This document shows, piece by piece, positions 36,324 to 44,191 of a stretch of 64,000 bases of DNA. The stretch lies in contig CALVAP010000013.1 of the NCBI GenBank assembly GCA_944325625.1, forward strand, positions 143,652 through 207,651. Direction: 5' to 3'. The number at the start of each line of letters is the position of its first letter. Position 1 is the first letter of the stretch. The notes beneath the pieces were generated by a model. It did not search any database. It was not told the DNA's origin and saw nothing but the letters and a program-made list of their open reading frames with translations. The DNA is from Candidatus Gastranaerophilales bacterium. GTDB taxonomy: Bacteria > Cyanobacteriota > Vampirovibrionia > Gastranaerophilales > Gastranaerophilaceae. Position numbers and translations under genes: made by a program.

Positions 36324-37637
36324 TTAATAATTATAATCCTTAACCAACTTTGAGACCCAGCTGTATATAGTAAGCAAATCATATGGTTTTGGTAAGTAAA
36401 TATCTGCTCCTGCTCTCATTATTTCTTCTTTATTATGTGTATTTGAGGTCAATATAACTTTGGTTGAAACAAGACATCTGTCAGATTTAATTTTTCTGCA
36501 AAGTTCCAATCCCTCCCTTTTTTGCAAATCTCCCACATCCATAATTATAACTGCAGGCCTTTTTTCTCTCAATTTTTCAATTGTATCTGTTTCATAGCCA
36601 TAATTTTCTGCTCTATACCCTTGCATTTGGGCGGTTGTTGAAAGCAAAAAGCACAACGATTCATCAGGCTCAATAATAGCTACAATATCGTTATAGCTCT
36701 CTTTTTCAATACACTCATTACTTGGAAATCTCACTCTATCAACGGCGTAACTCGATTTTTTTTGATTTTTTGTGAGTTTTAAAGTTTCAAGCAAATCTGC
36801 TAATAATGGTTTAATATCAAGATATTTTTTTTGCCCGTCCGTAACTATAGCAATTTTTGTACATAATAATCCCACCTTTTGTTCCGAAGAACTATCATTT
36901 TTGCTAATTATGTAATGGTTTCTTGCATCTTTTTCCGAATAAAATTTTTCAACCACAGTATCAAAAGCAAAAACAAGATAAGAAGCAATTTTTTCTGCCT
37001 TTTCGGGCTTTGTTATAACCAAAAATTCGCCATTTGAGAGTTCACCCAAAAAATCGCCCTGCGAAAGAGCTGAACTAATTATTGCCGCATATGTTTGAAT
37101 CATTTTTTCGGTGGCCAAAATGCCGTAAACCTCTTTGTATGGTTCAAAATTCTCCAGTGTGACAAGCATCACAGCACAACCCTTTGCCTCACTAAGAGCT
37201 CTTTTTAGAACAACCAAAGAAAGCTTGTTTCCATAAAAATTTGTCAATGGTGACAAATTTGTTTCAACAATTCTTCTAAAATGCGCCTTTATTCTTGCCT
37301 TCAATTCATCAGAGGATATTGGCTCTGACAAATAATCGTCAGCACCGTTTTCTAAGGCTTTTAGCTTATCTTCTGTCAAAGCTGACTTTGAAATATAAAC
37401 AATTGTCGGACGATAACTTTGCGTAAAAACTTTAATTTTTTGCGCAATATCACAAAATTCTGAGCTAAAACTATCCGAGACCAATATTAAATCAGGCGAA
37501 TAACGCAAAACGACTTCAAAAGCACTCTCCGTATCCGAATGCAAAAACACTCGGGATACTAGTTTTTCACAAATTTTTTTATACTTTGTTCCCAACTCCA
37601 AACGTTTATCTAAAATAAGCATAGCGGTATTAATCAT
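36324..37637 (-). CDS. Response regulator with REC - degenerate GGDEF - REC layout
   Basis: This 437-residue protein has three parts. An N-terminal receiver-like domain (about 1-115) ends in YLSEPIS, where the usual Lys of KP is Glu, and has an atypical acidic pocket, so it may not be phosphorylated. A central domain (about 130-280) has the GGDEF fold (LVVLKRALSEAKGCAVMLVTLENF) but NGEF in place of GGDEF, so no diguanylate cyclase activity is expected. The C-terminal receiver (about 315-437) looks intact: VIIMDVGD, ILTSNT and YLPKPYD. The ATG 37637 follows GAGGTGG and overlaps the kinase stop by eight bases. No DNA-binding domain is present. Confidence 0.8.
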   Translation of the reverse strand: MINTAMLILDKRLELGTKYKKICEKLVSRVFLHSDTESAFEVVLRYSPDLILVSDSFSSEFCDIAQKIKVFTQSYRPTIVYISKSALTEDKLKALENGADDYLSEPISSDELKARIKAHFRRIVETNLSPLTNFYGNKLSLVVLKRALSEAKGCAVMLVTLENFEPYKEVYGILATEKMIQTYAAIISSALSQGDFLGELSNGEFLVITKPEKAEKIASYLVFAFDTVVEKFYSEKDARNHYIISKNDSSSEQKVGLLCTKIAIVTDGQKKYLDIKPLLADLLETLKLTKNQKKSSYAVDRVRFPSNECIEKESYNDIVAIIEPDESLCFLLSTTAQMQGYRAENYGYETDTIEKLREKRPAVIIMDVGDLQKREGLELCRKIKSDRCLVSTKVILTSNTHNKEEIMRAGADIYLPKPYDLLTIYSWVSKLVKDYNY

Positions 37638-38406
37638 CTTTACCACCTCTAATTTCATCATCACTCATTTTAATTTTTGCCACATTTTCAGCCGTTGCAG
37701 CGGGAAAAATTAGCAAAAAAATCGTATGTTCATTTTCACTTTGCACCTTAATTTCGCCATTCATTTTCTCTGTCATATGGCTTGCTATAAAAAGCCCCAT
37801 CCCACTACCTTGCGTAAGTCTGGTCATTGGATTATCCAACCTTGAAAACTTTTGAAAAATTTTTGCCTTATCACTATCTTCAATAGTTATTCCCTCATTT
37901 GCGACTTCGATTAAGACTTTTTCCAATCCGTAATGATTTACCTTTATCTCAATATCCGAATTTTCAAAAGAATACTTGCAGGCATTTTCAATTATATTCA
38001 ATAATATTTGTTCAAGTTTTTCAGGGTCAGCTAATATTTCAGACGGATTTTCGCAAAACTTTAAAATAATATTCTTTCTGGGATATTTTTGTTTAATCAA
38101 GTTGAGAGTTTTGTCAATAACCGAAGAAACCTTGACAGCTTTAAAAACATAAATTTCTTCTCCAAAACTCTGTGCAGATGCAGCCAAGAGATTTTCAACA
38201 AGATTAATCAATCTATTAGACTGGTCTTTAATAATATTCAAGAATTTTAGTTGCTGCTCTTTGCTAAGCTGCCCGTAAGAGTTAATAAGAGTATCTGCAA
38301 ACCCTCTAATACTGGTTAATGGCGTTCTTAGCTCATGGCTTACTGTGGAAATAAAGTCCAATCGCATTTGTTCTATATTATCAATATTATTTGCCGAATT
38401 CTCCAT
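37630..38406 (-). CDS. Soluble sensor histidine kinase
   Basis: This protein of about 258 residues is nearly a bare kinase core: HisKA with the H-box STVSHELRTPLTSIRG close to the N-terminus and an HATPase domain with N-box NIIENACKYS, G1-like DSDKAKIF and G2 GSGMGLFIAS. There is no membrane segment or sensor domain, so input must come from a partner protein. The ATG at 38406 is chosen because a strong promoter overlaps the alternative ATG at 38427. It is translationally coupled to the REC-GGDEF-REC regulator, its likely partner. Confidence 0.85.
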   Translation of the reverse strand: MENSANNIDNIEQMRLDFISTVSHELRTPLTSIRGFADTLINSYGQLSKEQQLKFLNIIKDQSNRLINLVENLLAASAQSFGEEIYVFKAVKVSSVIDKTLNLIKQKYPRKNIILKFCENPSEILADPEKLEQILLNIIENACKYSFENSDIEIKVNHYGLEKVLIEVANEGITIEDSDKAKIFQKFSRLDNPMTRLTQGSGMGLFIASHMTEKMNGEIKVQSENEHTIFLLIFPAATAENVAKIKMSDDEIRGGKDD

Positions 38407-38413
38407 AAAAGAT

Positions 38414-38443
38414 ATTATAGCACCCATATAACTCGACTGTCAC
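38414..38443 (-). promoter_or_regulatory. Histidine kinase promoter, probably leaderless
   Basis: On the minus strand GTGACA (38443-38438) and TATAAT (38419-38414) are separated by 18 bases: five of six and six of six matches to consensus. Seven bases later is ATG 38406. The ATG at 38427 would lie inside this promoter. Confidence 0.6.
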
Positions 38444-38473
38444 CCCCTCTTTAAGATAAATATGCGGGAGTTT

Positions 38474-38502
38474 TTGACTTTAGAGTTATATAAGGGTAAA
38501 AT
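38474..38502 (+). promoter_or_regulatory. Possible flhB promoter
   Basis: TTGACT (38474-38479) and TAAAAT (38497-38502) are 17 bases apart. The expected start near 38509 would leave a very short leader holding AAGGA before the ATG at 38521. It lies back to back with the histidine kinase promoter. Confidence 0.4.
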
Positions 38503-38520
38503 ATAGGCAAGGAAAAAATA

Positions 38521-39612
38521 ATGGGTGATGAAGATAAACAGTTTGACGCCACGCCTCAAAAGCTGAAAAAAGCCCGTGAACAAGGTCAAGTGGTAAAATC
38601 AAAGGATTTTTCTATGGCTATTGCAATCCTTGTTATGTGGATTGCGATTTTCCAGTTTGCTCCATTTATTTGGCGCCAAATCGAGGGGCTTTTTATTGGT
38701 CTGTATGAACAAATACCCAATAAATCACTAGAATCCATCGGATTTATGACAATACTCTTTAAAACAGTTCTTCCAACCTTTCTTATTCTGGCTCCGTTGT
38801 TAATATTAGCCTCTTTGATAGCAATCGCAGGTGATATTATTCAAGTAGGACCGCTTTTTACAATGACACCGCTTGAACCCAAGCTTGACAAGCTCAATCC
38901 GACAAAATATTTTAAAAATCTTATGAGTATGAAAACTCTTTTTGAGCTAGTAAAAAACATTGTAAAAGTAATTCTTCTTGGGATAATCGGCTACGTCGTT
39001 TACAAATCACATTTCCCTGCCGTTTTAATGCTTGCCTCAATAGACAATAACTTTGCGGTTATGATTGAATTCGGGAAACTGATATTAGACTTTATCATAA
39101 AAGCCGGAATAGCATTTTTAATAATAGCCGCAGCAGATTATGGAGTAACAAAATGGAAATTTTTGCAAGATCAAAAAATGTCCTTTAAAGAAATAAAAGA
39201 CGAATACAAAAACTCAGAAGGCGACCCGCACGTAAAAGCAGCACTTCGCCAGCGCAGACAACAAATGATGCAACAGGGAATGATGGATGCTGTTCCTGAA
39301 GCAGATTTTGTTGTAACCAACCCAACACATATAGCCTGCGCGCTTAAGTATAATCAAGACGAAATGGAAGCACCAAAACTTGTTGCTAAAGGAACAGAGC
39401 TTTTTGCTAAAAAAATCATAGATATTGCTCGTGAAAACATGGTACCTGTCATTGAAAACCCTCCGGTTGCACGAGCCATTTTTCGTCTTGTTGATGTAAA
39501 CTCATATATACCGGCAGATTTGTACAAGGCGGTAGCGGAAATCTTGCTTTTTGTATACAATTTGCGTAAAAATCAAAATCCTAGTACAATACAGAACAGG
39601 GATAAAAATTAA
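38521..39612 (+). CDS. flhB: Flagellar / type III export switch protein FlhB
   Basis: FlhB is the export-gate protein that switches substrate specificity from rod-hook to filament proteins. The 363-residue protein has the N-terminal signature DATPQKLKKAREQGQVVKSKD, four membrane helices (about 29-50, 80-110, 138-165, 178-205), the conserved MSFKEIKDEYKNSEGDP, and the autocleavage site NPTH (Asn267-His270) followed by VAKGTELFAKKI and PVARAIF. Everything needed for function appears intact. Non-flagellar YscU homologues share these motifs; fliD and the FliA-like neighbour favour a flagellar role. No other export gene (flhA, fliPQR) is adjacent. Confidence 0.93.
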   Translation: MGDEDKQFDATPQKLKKAREQGQVVKSKDFSMAIAILVMWIAIFQFAPFIWRQIEGLFIGLYEQIPNKSLESIGFMTILFKTVLPTFLILAPLLILASLIAIAGDIIQVGPLFTMTPLEPKLDKLNPTKYFKNLMSMKTLFELVKNIVKVILLGIIGYVVYKSHFPAVLMLASIDNNFAVMIEFGKLILDFIIKAGIAFLIIAAADYGVTKWKFLQDQKMSFKEIKDEYKNSEGDPHVKAALRQRRQQMMQQGMMDAVPEADFVVTNPTHIACALKYNQDEMEAPKLVAKGTELFAKKIIDIARENMVPVIENPPVARAIFRLVDVNSYIPADLYKAVAEILLFVYNLRKNQNPSTIQNRDKN

Positions 39613-40271
39613 TGGAAACATCCGTGCAATCAAGAATAAAACAATATATTTCAATAATAGAGAAAGTTTCCAAGGTCGAACAAAGACGTATTCCTTCACA
39701 TATGGTTGAGTTCGAAGAACTTGTTAGTATAGGTATTATTGCTGTTCAAGCCTTAATTAAAAACAAAACAGATGAACAGCTTAGTAAATATAATGATTCC
39801 TATATCGCAACAGCAGTAAGGTGGGCTATTCGTAATGAGCTACGAAACCGCTATAAATGGTACTCGCTTAAACATGCCAAAGTTTCTGATGATGAAACAG
39901 GGGACAGTTCAGATTTGGAAATAACACCGCATAAAGTTAGAGAAGCTGTTTACGAAACTATTTTATCCATTGACAGTATTGCTGCGGCAAATTCAGATAA
40001 TGACTCGCCTTTTGACTTTATAAAAGACAAGGGTGCACTGCCTGATGAAAAAGCAGAATTAACGGAACTTGGAAGAGTCATCAGAGAGGCTATTGCTAAA
40101 CTCCCGCCCAAAGATAGAACCGTTGTTGAATACCGTTTCTATCGTAATATGCAGGTAAAAGAGATTGCACAACAAATCGGACTTTCTTCTTCGCGGGTTA
40201 CAAGAATTGTTCAAGCATCGCTTAATATAGTTCGAGAATATCTTGAAAAAAGAGGCATTGAATATCAATAG
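39612..40271 (+). CDS. FliA/WhiG-like sigma factor
   Basis: This protein of 219 residues is a small sigma-70-family factor. Region 2 is recognisable (EFEELVSIGIIAVQALI ... YIATAVRWAIRNELRNRYKW) and region 4 is clear (LPPKDRTVVEYRFYRNMQVKEIAQQIGLSSSRVTRI). The pattern, length and overlap with flhB point to the FliA/WhiG group that drives late flagellar genes, though the N-terminal part is divergent and I would not exclude another alternative sigma factor. It overlaps the flhB stop by one base (TAATG), so the two are translationally coupled. Confidence 0.75.
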   Translation: METSVQSRIKQYISIIEKVSKVEQRRIPSHMVEFEELVSIGIIAVQALIKNKTDEQLSKYNDSYIATAVRWAIRNELRNRYKWYSLKHAKVSDDETGDSSDLEITPHKVREAVYETILSIDSIAAANSDNDSPFDFIKDKGALPDEKAELTELGRVIREAIAKLPPKDRTVVEYRFYRNMQVKEIAQQIGLSSSRVTRIVQASLNIVREYLEKRGIEYQ

Positions 40272-40329
40272 AGATAAATAACCACACTCCCCGCAAATTG
40301 ACCTCTAAAAAAGTTTATAAGGAGCCATC

Positions 40330-41160
40330 ATGAAAATAATAGTCTGCATCAAACAAGTTGTTGATACAAACGATATAAAATGGACCCCCAATAATACAAT
40401 TGACCGCGAAGGTGCCCAAAGCATAGTTAACCCATGCGATATGCTTGCTATAGAAACGGCATTAAAAATAAAGGAAAACACACCGCAACACACTACAATA
40501 ACAGCAATATCAATGGGTCCCAAACAAGCAGAATCCGCACTAAAAACAGCAATAGCAATGGGCTGTGATGAGGCTTTTTTAATCTGTGATAAAAAGTTCT
40601 CAGGCTCAGATACTGTAGCAACAAGTAGAACCCTTAGCGCAACAATAAAAAAAGTCTGCCCAAATTTTGATTTAATAATTTGCGGACAATACGCCTCTGA
40701 CGGTGATACTGCCCAAACAGGTCCCAGCATCGCACAAAAACTCGACATTGAACAAATTACATATGTTACAGAACCTCTATTAGACGAGGCTCTTAACGAA
40801 AACAAAATAAAAGTTATAAGAAAAGCTGATGAAGTCATTGAAGTTATTGAAACTCAACTACCGGCTTTAATTTGTGTCGATGATTGCCCCTATGAACCAA
40901 GACCAATAAAAATAAACGGATATATTCATTCCCAAGACCAAGAAATCAAAATGTTAACGGCTGATGACATAGGGTTGTCAAGCGAAGAAACAGGGATAAA
41001 AGGTTCACCCACTTGGGTTGCAAAAGCTTTCCGCTCTGTCTCTAACAGAAAAAATGAAATTATAACACCCCAAAATACAAAAGAAGCTCTTGAATTTTTA
41101 TCGAGCGCTATTAATTCAACAAAAATTTTGGAAGAAAATAAGGAGCAGATTGATGGATAA
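40330..41160 (+). CDS. etfB: Electron transfer flavoprotein beta subunit EtfB
   Basis: EtfB with EtfA forms the heterodimer that carries electrons from acyl-CoA and other dehydrogenases, and in anaerobes takes part in flavin-based bifurcation. The 276-residue protein begins with MKIIVCIKQVVDTN, and has INPCDMLAIE-like VNPCDMLAIETAL, AMGCDEAFLI and DLIICGQYASDGDTAQTGP. The last phrase is the AMP/FAD-binding loop; the form with DGDTAQ is typical of bifurcating-type or group II ETFs, but I would not assign the group. AAGGAG precedes the ATG. The partner acyl-CoA dehydrogenase is not in the window. Confidence 0.93.
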   Translation: MKIIVCIKQVVDTNDIKWTPNNTIDREGAQSIVNPCDMLAIETALKIKENTPQHTTITAISMGPKQAESALKTAIAMGCDEAFLICDKKFSGSDTVATSRTLSATIKKVCPNFDLIICGQYASDGDTAQTGPSIAQKLDIEQITYVTEPLLDEALNENKIKVIRKADEVIEVIETQLPALICVDDCPYEPRPIKINGYIHSQDQEIKMLTADDIGLSSEETGIKGSPTWVAKAFRSVSNRKNEIITPQNTKEALEFLSSAINSTKILEENKEQIDG

Positions 41161-42166
41161 TGATTTTAATATAAAAGAACCGCAACCGTCAGGAATCCTT
41201 ATCTGGGGCGAAAAGAAACTCAACGGAGAACTGGCACAAGTTGTATTTGAACTTGTATCCAAATCAAAACAATTGCTTCAAAACAAAGAAAATAATAAAA
41301 TAACCGTTATTACTGCGGGCGAACTCTCAAATTTACAACAAATTAAAGATAACCTTGCAAAATACGGGGCAGATGAGCTTGTTATAATCAAATCACCACT
41401 GCTCGAACAATATAATACAAGAAGTTACAGCGATGCAGTTACTAAATATCTCAAAGACTTTCCAAAAGAAATATTTTTAATTGGTGCAACAAAACAAGGA
41501 CGAGATTTGGCGCCACAAATATCATCTGCAATGCAAACAGGACTAACGGCTGATTGTACGGGACTTGAAATAACGAACGAAGGCAAGCTTGCCGCAACTC
41601 GACCAACATTTGGAGGCGAACTAATGGCAACCATAATGTGCAAAACATACCCCCAAATGGCAACCGTCAGACCCAAAATCTTTAAATCTCAAATTATTGA
41701 TGAACCAACCGAGATTTTTCTAAATGAATATTACCCCCAAAATATTCAACCCTCACTAAAAAAAGTTATAAAAAGTATCCCCATCTCTGCAGAAAATAAC
41801 AAACTCGAAAATGCCAAAATTGTTCTTGCCGGAGGAAAAGGATTAAAAGATAAAGAAACTTTTAATAAATTATACAAGCTGGCAAACCTATTAGGTGCAG
41901 AAGTTGCAGCAAGCCGAAAAGCTGTGGATGCAGGACTCGCAAATCATGATATTCAAGTAGGACAAACCGGCAAAACAATCTCACCTGACTTATATATTGC
42001 ATTTGGTATATCAGGAGCAATCCAACACTGCGTAGGCATATCGCGCTCAAAAAGAATTATTGCAATAAATTCAGACATCAATGCTCCAATCGCCCAATCA
42101 GCAGACACACTGATTGTAGGTGATGCAAAAGAGATAATAAACAGCTGGATTAACGAATTACAATAA
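41153..42166 (+). CDS. etfA: Electron transfer flavoprotein alpha subunit EtfA
   Basis: EtfA binds FAD and pairs with EtfB. The 337-residue protein has an N-terminal domain that pairs with EtfB (LIGATKQGRDLAPQISSAM, TGLTADCTGLEI) and the C-terminal FAD domain with VLAGGKGLKD, GAEVAASRKAVDAGLANHDIQVGQTGKTISPDLYIAFGISGAIQHCVGI and INSDINAPI. The ATG at 41153 follows AAGGAG and overlaps the etfB stop by eight bases; an in-frame ATG at 41090 lies deep in etfB and is rejected. No N-terminal ferredoxin extension is present. Confidence 0.95.
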   Translation: MDNDFNIKEPQPSGILIWGEKKLNGELAQVVFELVSKSKQLLQNKENNKITVITAGELSNLQQIKDNLAKYGADELVIIKSPLLEQYNTRSYSDAVTKYLKDFPKEIFLIGATKQGRDLAPQISSAMQTGLTADCTGLEITNEGKLAATRPTFGGELMATIMCKTYPQMATVRPKIFKSQIIDEPTEIFLNEYYPQNIQPSLKKVIKSIPISAENNKLENAKIVLAGGKGLKDKETFNKLYKLANLLGAEVAASRKAVDAGLANHDIQVGQTGKTISPDLYIAFGISGAIQHCVGISRSKRIIAINSDINAPIAQSADTLIVGDAKEIINSWINELQ

Positions 42167-42195
42167 GAAAGCCGGAACTTAATTCCGACTTTCTT
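42165..42195 (+). terminator. Terminator after etfBA
   Basis: AAGAAAG-C-CGGAA and TTCCG-A-CTTTCTT pair over 12 positions with one mismatch and a five-base loop, overlapping the etfA stop. The T-run is weak (TTCTTGT). Confidence 0.65.
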
Positions 42196-42211
42196 GTAAA
42201 ATTTCTAAGCA

Positions 42212-42499
42212 CTAAATTCTGTTGTGCCAAACGCCACCATCTCTATCACGAACAGCGTCATAACAAGACCAAAAACGGAAAATTCCAGTCAAACCTAAAA
42301 GCGCGTGAGTAACAACTTTATCTGTTTGTTGATCATTAACAATCTGTCCAAGCCCAGGCCATATCAATAAAGATAAAACACCGGCACCAATAGATTTTCC
42401 GCTAACTTCACCGTCTCTACCATGCGTACCTGCCAAAACAGCAGACGGTGCAGATGATAACATTAATACAGCTAAAAGTAAAAGTACAATCTTTTTCAT
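42212..42499 (-). CDS. Small secreted or membrane protein
   Basis: This 95-residue protein has a classical signal peptide with cleavage after VLA-G near residue 23. The mature part holds a short hydrophobic stretch with LLIWPGLGQ, a PGLGQ pattern seen in TM2- and DUF5683-like membrane proteins, then a second hydrophobic run (ALLGLTGIFRF). I would not assign a family. GGGGG before the ATG supports the start. It lies beyond the rpsU terminator and is a separate unit. Confidence 0.65.
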   Translation of the reverse strand: MKKIVLLLLAVLMLSSAPSAVLAGTHGRDGEVSGKSIGAGVLSLLIWPGLGQIVNDQQTDKVVTHALLGLTGIFRFWSCYDAVRDRDGGVWHNRI

Positions 42500-42530
42500 T
42501 ATCTTACCCCCAATTAACTAACACTATAAA

Positions 42531-42550
42531 AGGGCGGATAGTTCCGCCCT
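42531..42550 (-). terminator. rpsU terminator
   Basis: AGGGCGGA and TCCGCCCT form a perfect eight-pair stem with a TAGT-type loop, followed on the minus strand by TTTTATAG. It lies 15 bases after the rpsU stop. Confidence 0.8.
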
Positions 42551-42564
42551 AAAAAATATATGTC

Positions 42565-42738
42565 CTAAACTCTTCTTTTACGAGCTGCTTCAGACTTACG
42601 TTTTCTCTTCACGCTTGGTTTTTCATAGCGTTCGCGACGTTTAATTTCTGAAAGAATTCCCGCCTTTTGAATTTTCTTCTTAAATCTGCGAAGAGCGCTT
42701 TCAATATTTTCGTTTTCGCCTACTCTAACTTCTGCCAC
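42565..42738 (-). CDS. rpsU: 30S ribosomal protein S21
   Basis: S21 binds near the anti-Shine-Dalgarno end of 16S rRNA and takes part in initiation. The 57-residue frame reads [19 protein letters not shown] at the start, continues with [20 protein letters not shown] and ends in a very basic RKRRV. This is a clear S21. The start is GTG at 42738 with AAGGTGG about ten bases upstream. It is a single-gene unit with its own promoter and terminator. Confidence 0.95.
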   Translation of the reverse strand: MAEVRVGENENIESALRRFKKKIQKAGILSEIKRRERYEKPSVKRKRKSEAARKRRV

Positions 42739-42781
42739 TGTGTTTTCACCACCTTAAAGCTATACTGACTACCTTAAGGGC

Positions 42782-42810
42782 ATACTACCACGAAGAAATT
42801 ACGATTTCAA
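42782..42810 (-). promoter_or_regulatory. Possible rpsU promoter
   Basis: On the minus strand TTGAAA (42810-42805) and TAGTAT (42787-42782) are 17 bases apart, placing the start about 37 bases before the rpsU GTG. The -10 matches at four positions only. Confidence 0.4.
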
Positions 42811-42840
42811 GCCTACTAAGCCGGACTTAATTAAGTTTTG

Positions 42841-44079
42841 TTAAGACTTAACGCTAAGTTTTTTTACAAAAAACGAGCAGACAAAAGGAACCAAAGAAAC
42901 TAAAACAAGCAAAGTTGGAATTCCGATATGCTCTGCCACGAAGCCGGTAAAAGGCAGCAACACACCGACAATCCCCCAAGACAAGCCCCCAATAAAGCCC
43001 GACACAAGCCCCCTATACTGCGGCACAGCATTTTGAGCCATAACCATATTTATCGGAATAGCGAGCAATGCAAAAAAACCGGCCAACACGACTGCAACGT
43101 ATGAGATTATCGGAGCAGAAACATAAGTTAACAAAAATAACACCGAAAGCGGTAAAATCGTCAACATTGATAAATAAAACACCATGCTCGCACCAATTTT
43201 TCTTTCAAAAATAGAACTTGCTATCGTAGCAATAGCACCAGCAAGAACAAATAGAAAGATTAAAAGCCCTATTTTAGAAACAGAATATCCCATTTTTTGC
43301 CACAGGAAAGGCAAAAAGACACAAAAAGAGCTAACCGTAAGACATTTTGCAACCGAAATAGCAAACAAAATTTTCAAATCATTAACAGCAAAGCTCTCTC
43401 TAACAGCTCTAAAAAAAGAACTTAGAAAATCAGAGTTAAAAACTTGTGCCTTAAAATTTAAAAAACTACTGCTATCTGAGGTTTTAGGAACAAATTTTAA
43501 CAGTAAAAGTCCGACCACAACACCATAAATAGCCAAAACAGGCATTCTTTCCAATCCGAAATGTTCAACCGTAAAAGATGAAATCAAAGGGCCTGCAGAA
43601 AACCCGACAGTCCCGCCCGCCAGAAAAATACTCATGGCCTTAGTTGGATTTTTTAGCGCAAATTGCTTAACAAATCCTGTTGCCTGCGGATGATAAAAAG
43701 CCACCCCCATGCTTCCTAGAGCCAGACACAAACCTAAAATCCAGAAATTAAATGCCGCACCTGTAAAAGACAAAAATATCGATGCAATTATCAACCCCCA
43801 AACAATGAAAAATCTCTTTTTTAAAATATCTGCTGCATAGCCAAAAAGCGGTTGTATTATAGAAGAACACAAATGGGAAATACTAATAAGGGTTGTTGCC
43901 AACGTAAGAGCAATTCCCAGTTTTGCAGCTATAAAAGGCATAATCGGATTGATAAATGCCGAATACGAATCAACGCTCAAATGTCCAAAACTAAGCATCC
44001 AAACTGTTTTATCTTCACTATCTGCATTTTTAATTTTAGCAGACAGATTTAACTTGCTGATAAAAGATTTTTCTTGCAT
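42841..44079 (-). CDS. MFS exporter of the fosmidomycin-resistance (Fsr) type
   Basis: This 412-residue protein has twelve likely membrane helices. It resembles the Fsr family: a first helix with SFGHLSVDSYSAF, the loop IQPLFGYAADILKKR, and GVAFYHPQATGFV, the FHP-like motif of that group. The Fsr prototype exports fosmidomycin, an inhibitor of the MEP pathway, which this organism appears to use; the natural substrate is unknown. AGGAGG precedes the ATG. It is divergent from the pfkB-type kinase gene. Confidence 0.82.
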   Translation of the reverse strand: MQEKSFISKLNLSAKIKNADSEDKTVWMLSFGHLSVDSYSAFINPIMPFIAAKLGIALTLATTLISISHLCSSIIQPLFGYAADILKKRFFIVWGLIIASIFLSFTGAAFNFWILGLCLALGSMGVAFYHPQATGFVKQFALKNPTKAMSIFLAGGTVGFSAGPLISSFTVEHFGLERMPVLAIYGVVVGLLLLKFVPKTSDSSSFLNFKAQVFNSDFLSSFFRAVRESFAVNDLKILFAISVAKCLTVSSFCVFLPFLWQKMGYSVSKIGLLIFLFVLAGAIATIASSIFERKIGASMVFYLSMLTILPLSVLFLLTYVSAPIISYVAVVLAGFFALLAIPINMVMAQNAVPQYRGLVSGFIGGLSWGIVGVLLPFTGFVAEHIGIPTLLVLVSLVPFVCSFFVKKLSVKS

Positions 44080-44146
44080 AACTTCCTCCTAAGAGTAAAT
44101 TAGCATAAAACAACTAACAGGTAAACAAAAACGGGCATACAACTTG

Positions 44147-44175
44147 TTGCCTGAGGCAAAATAGCGTGATATAAT
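44147..44175 (+). promoter_or_regulatory. Promoter of the pfkB-crcB-fmt unit
   Basis: TTGCCT (44147-44152) and TATAAT (44170-44175) are 17 bases apart, and TG precedes the -10 as in an extended -10 promoter. The leader before ATG 44192 would be only about ten bases, beginning in the GGGAGG ribosome binding site. Confidence 0.6.
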
Positions 44176-44191
44176 TGAGCGGGAGGACAAA

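Noticed and set aside
40305..40838. 177-codon minus-strand frame opposite etfB
   Set aside because: No family resemblance, and etfB is unambiguous.
44080..44191. Possible fluoride riboswitch before the crcB operon
   Set aside because: The 112-base gap contains a promoter very close to the start codon and no recognisable crcB-motif pairing.
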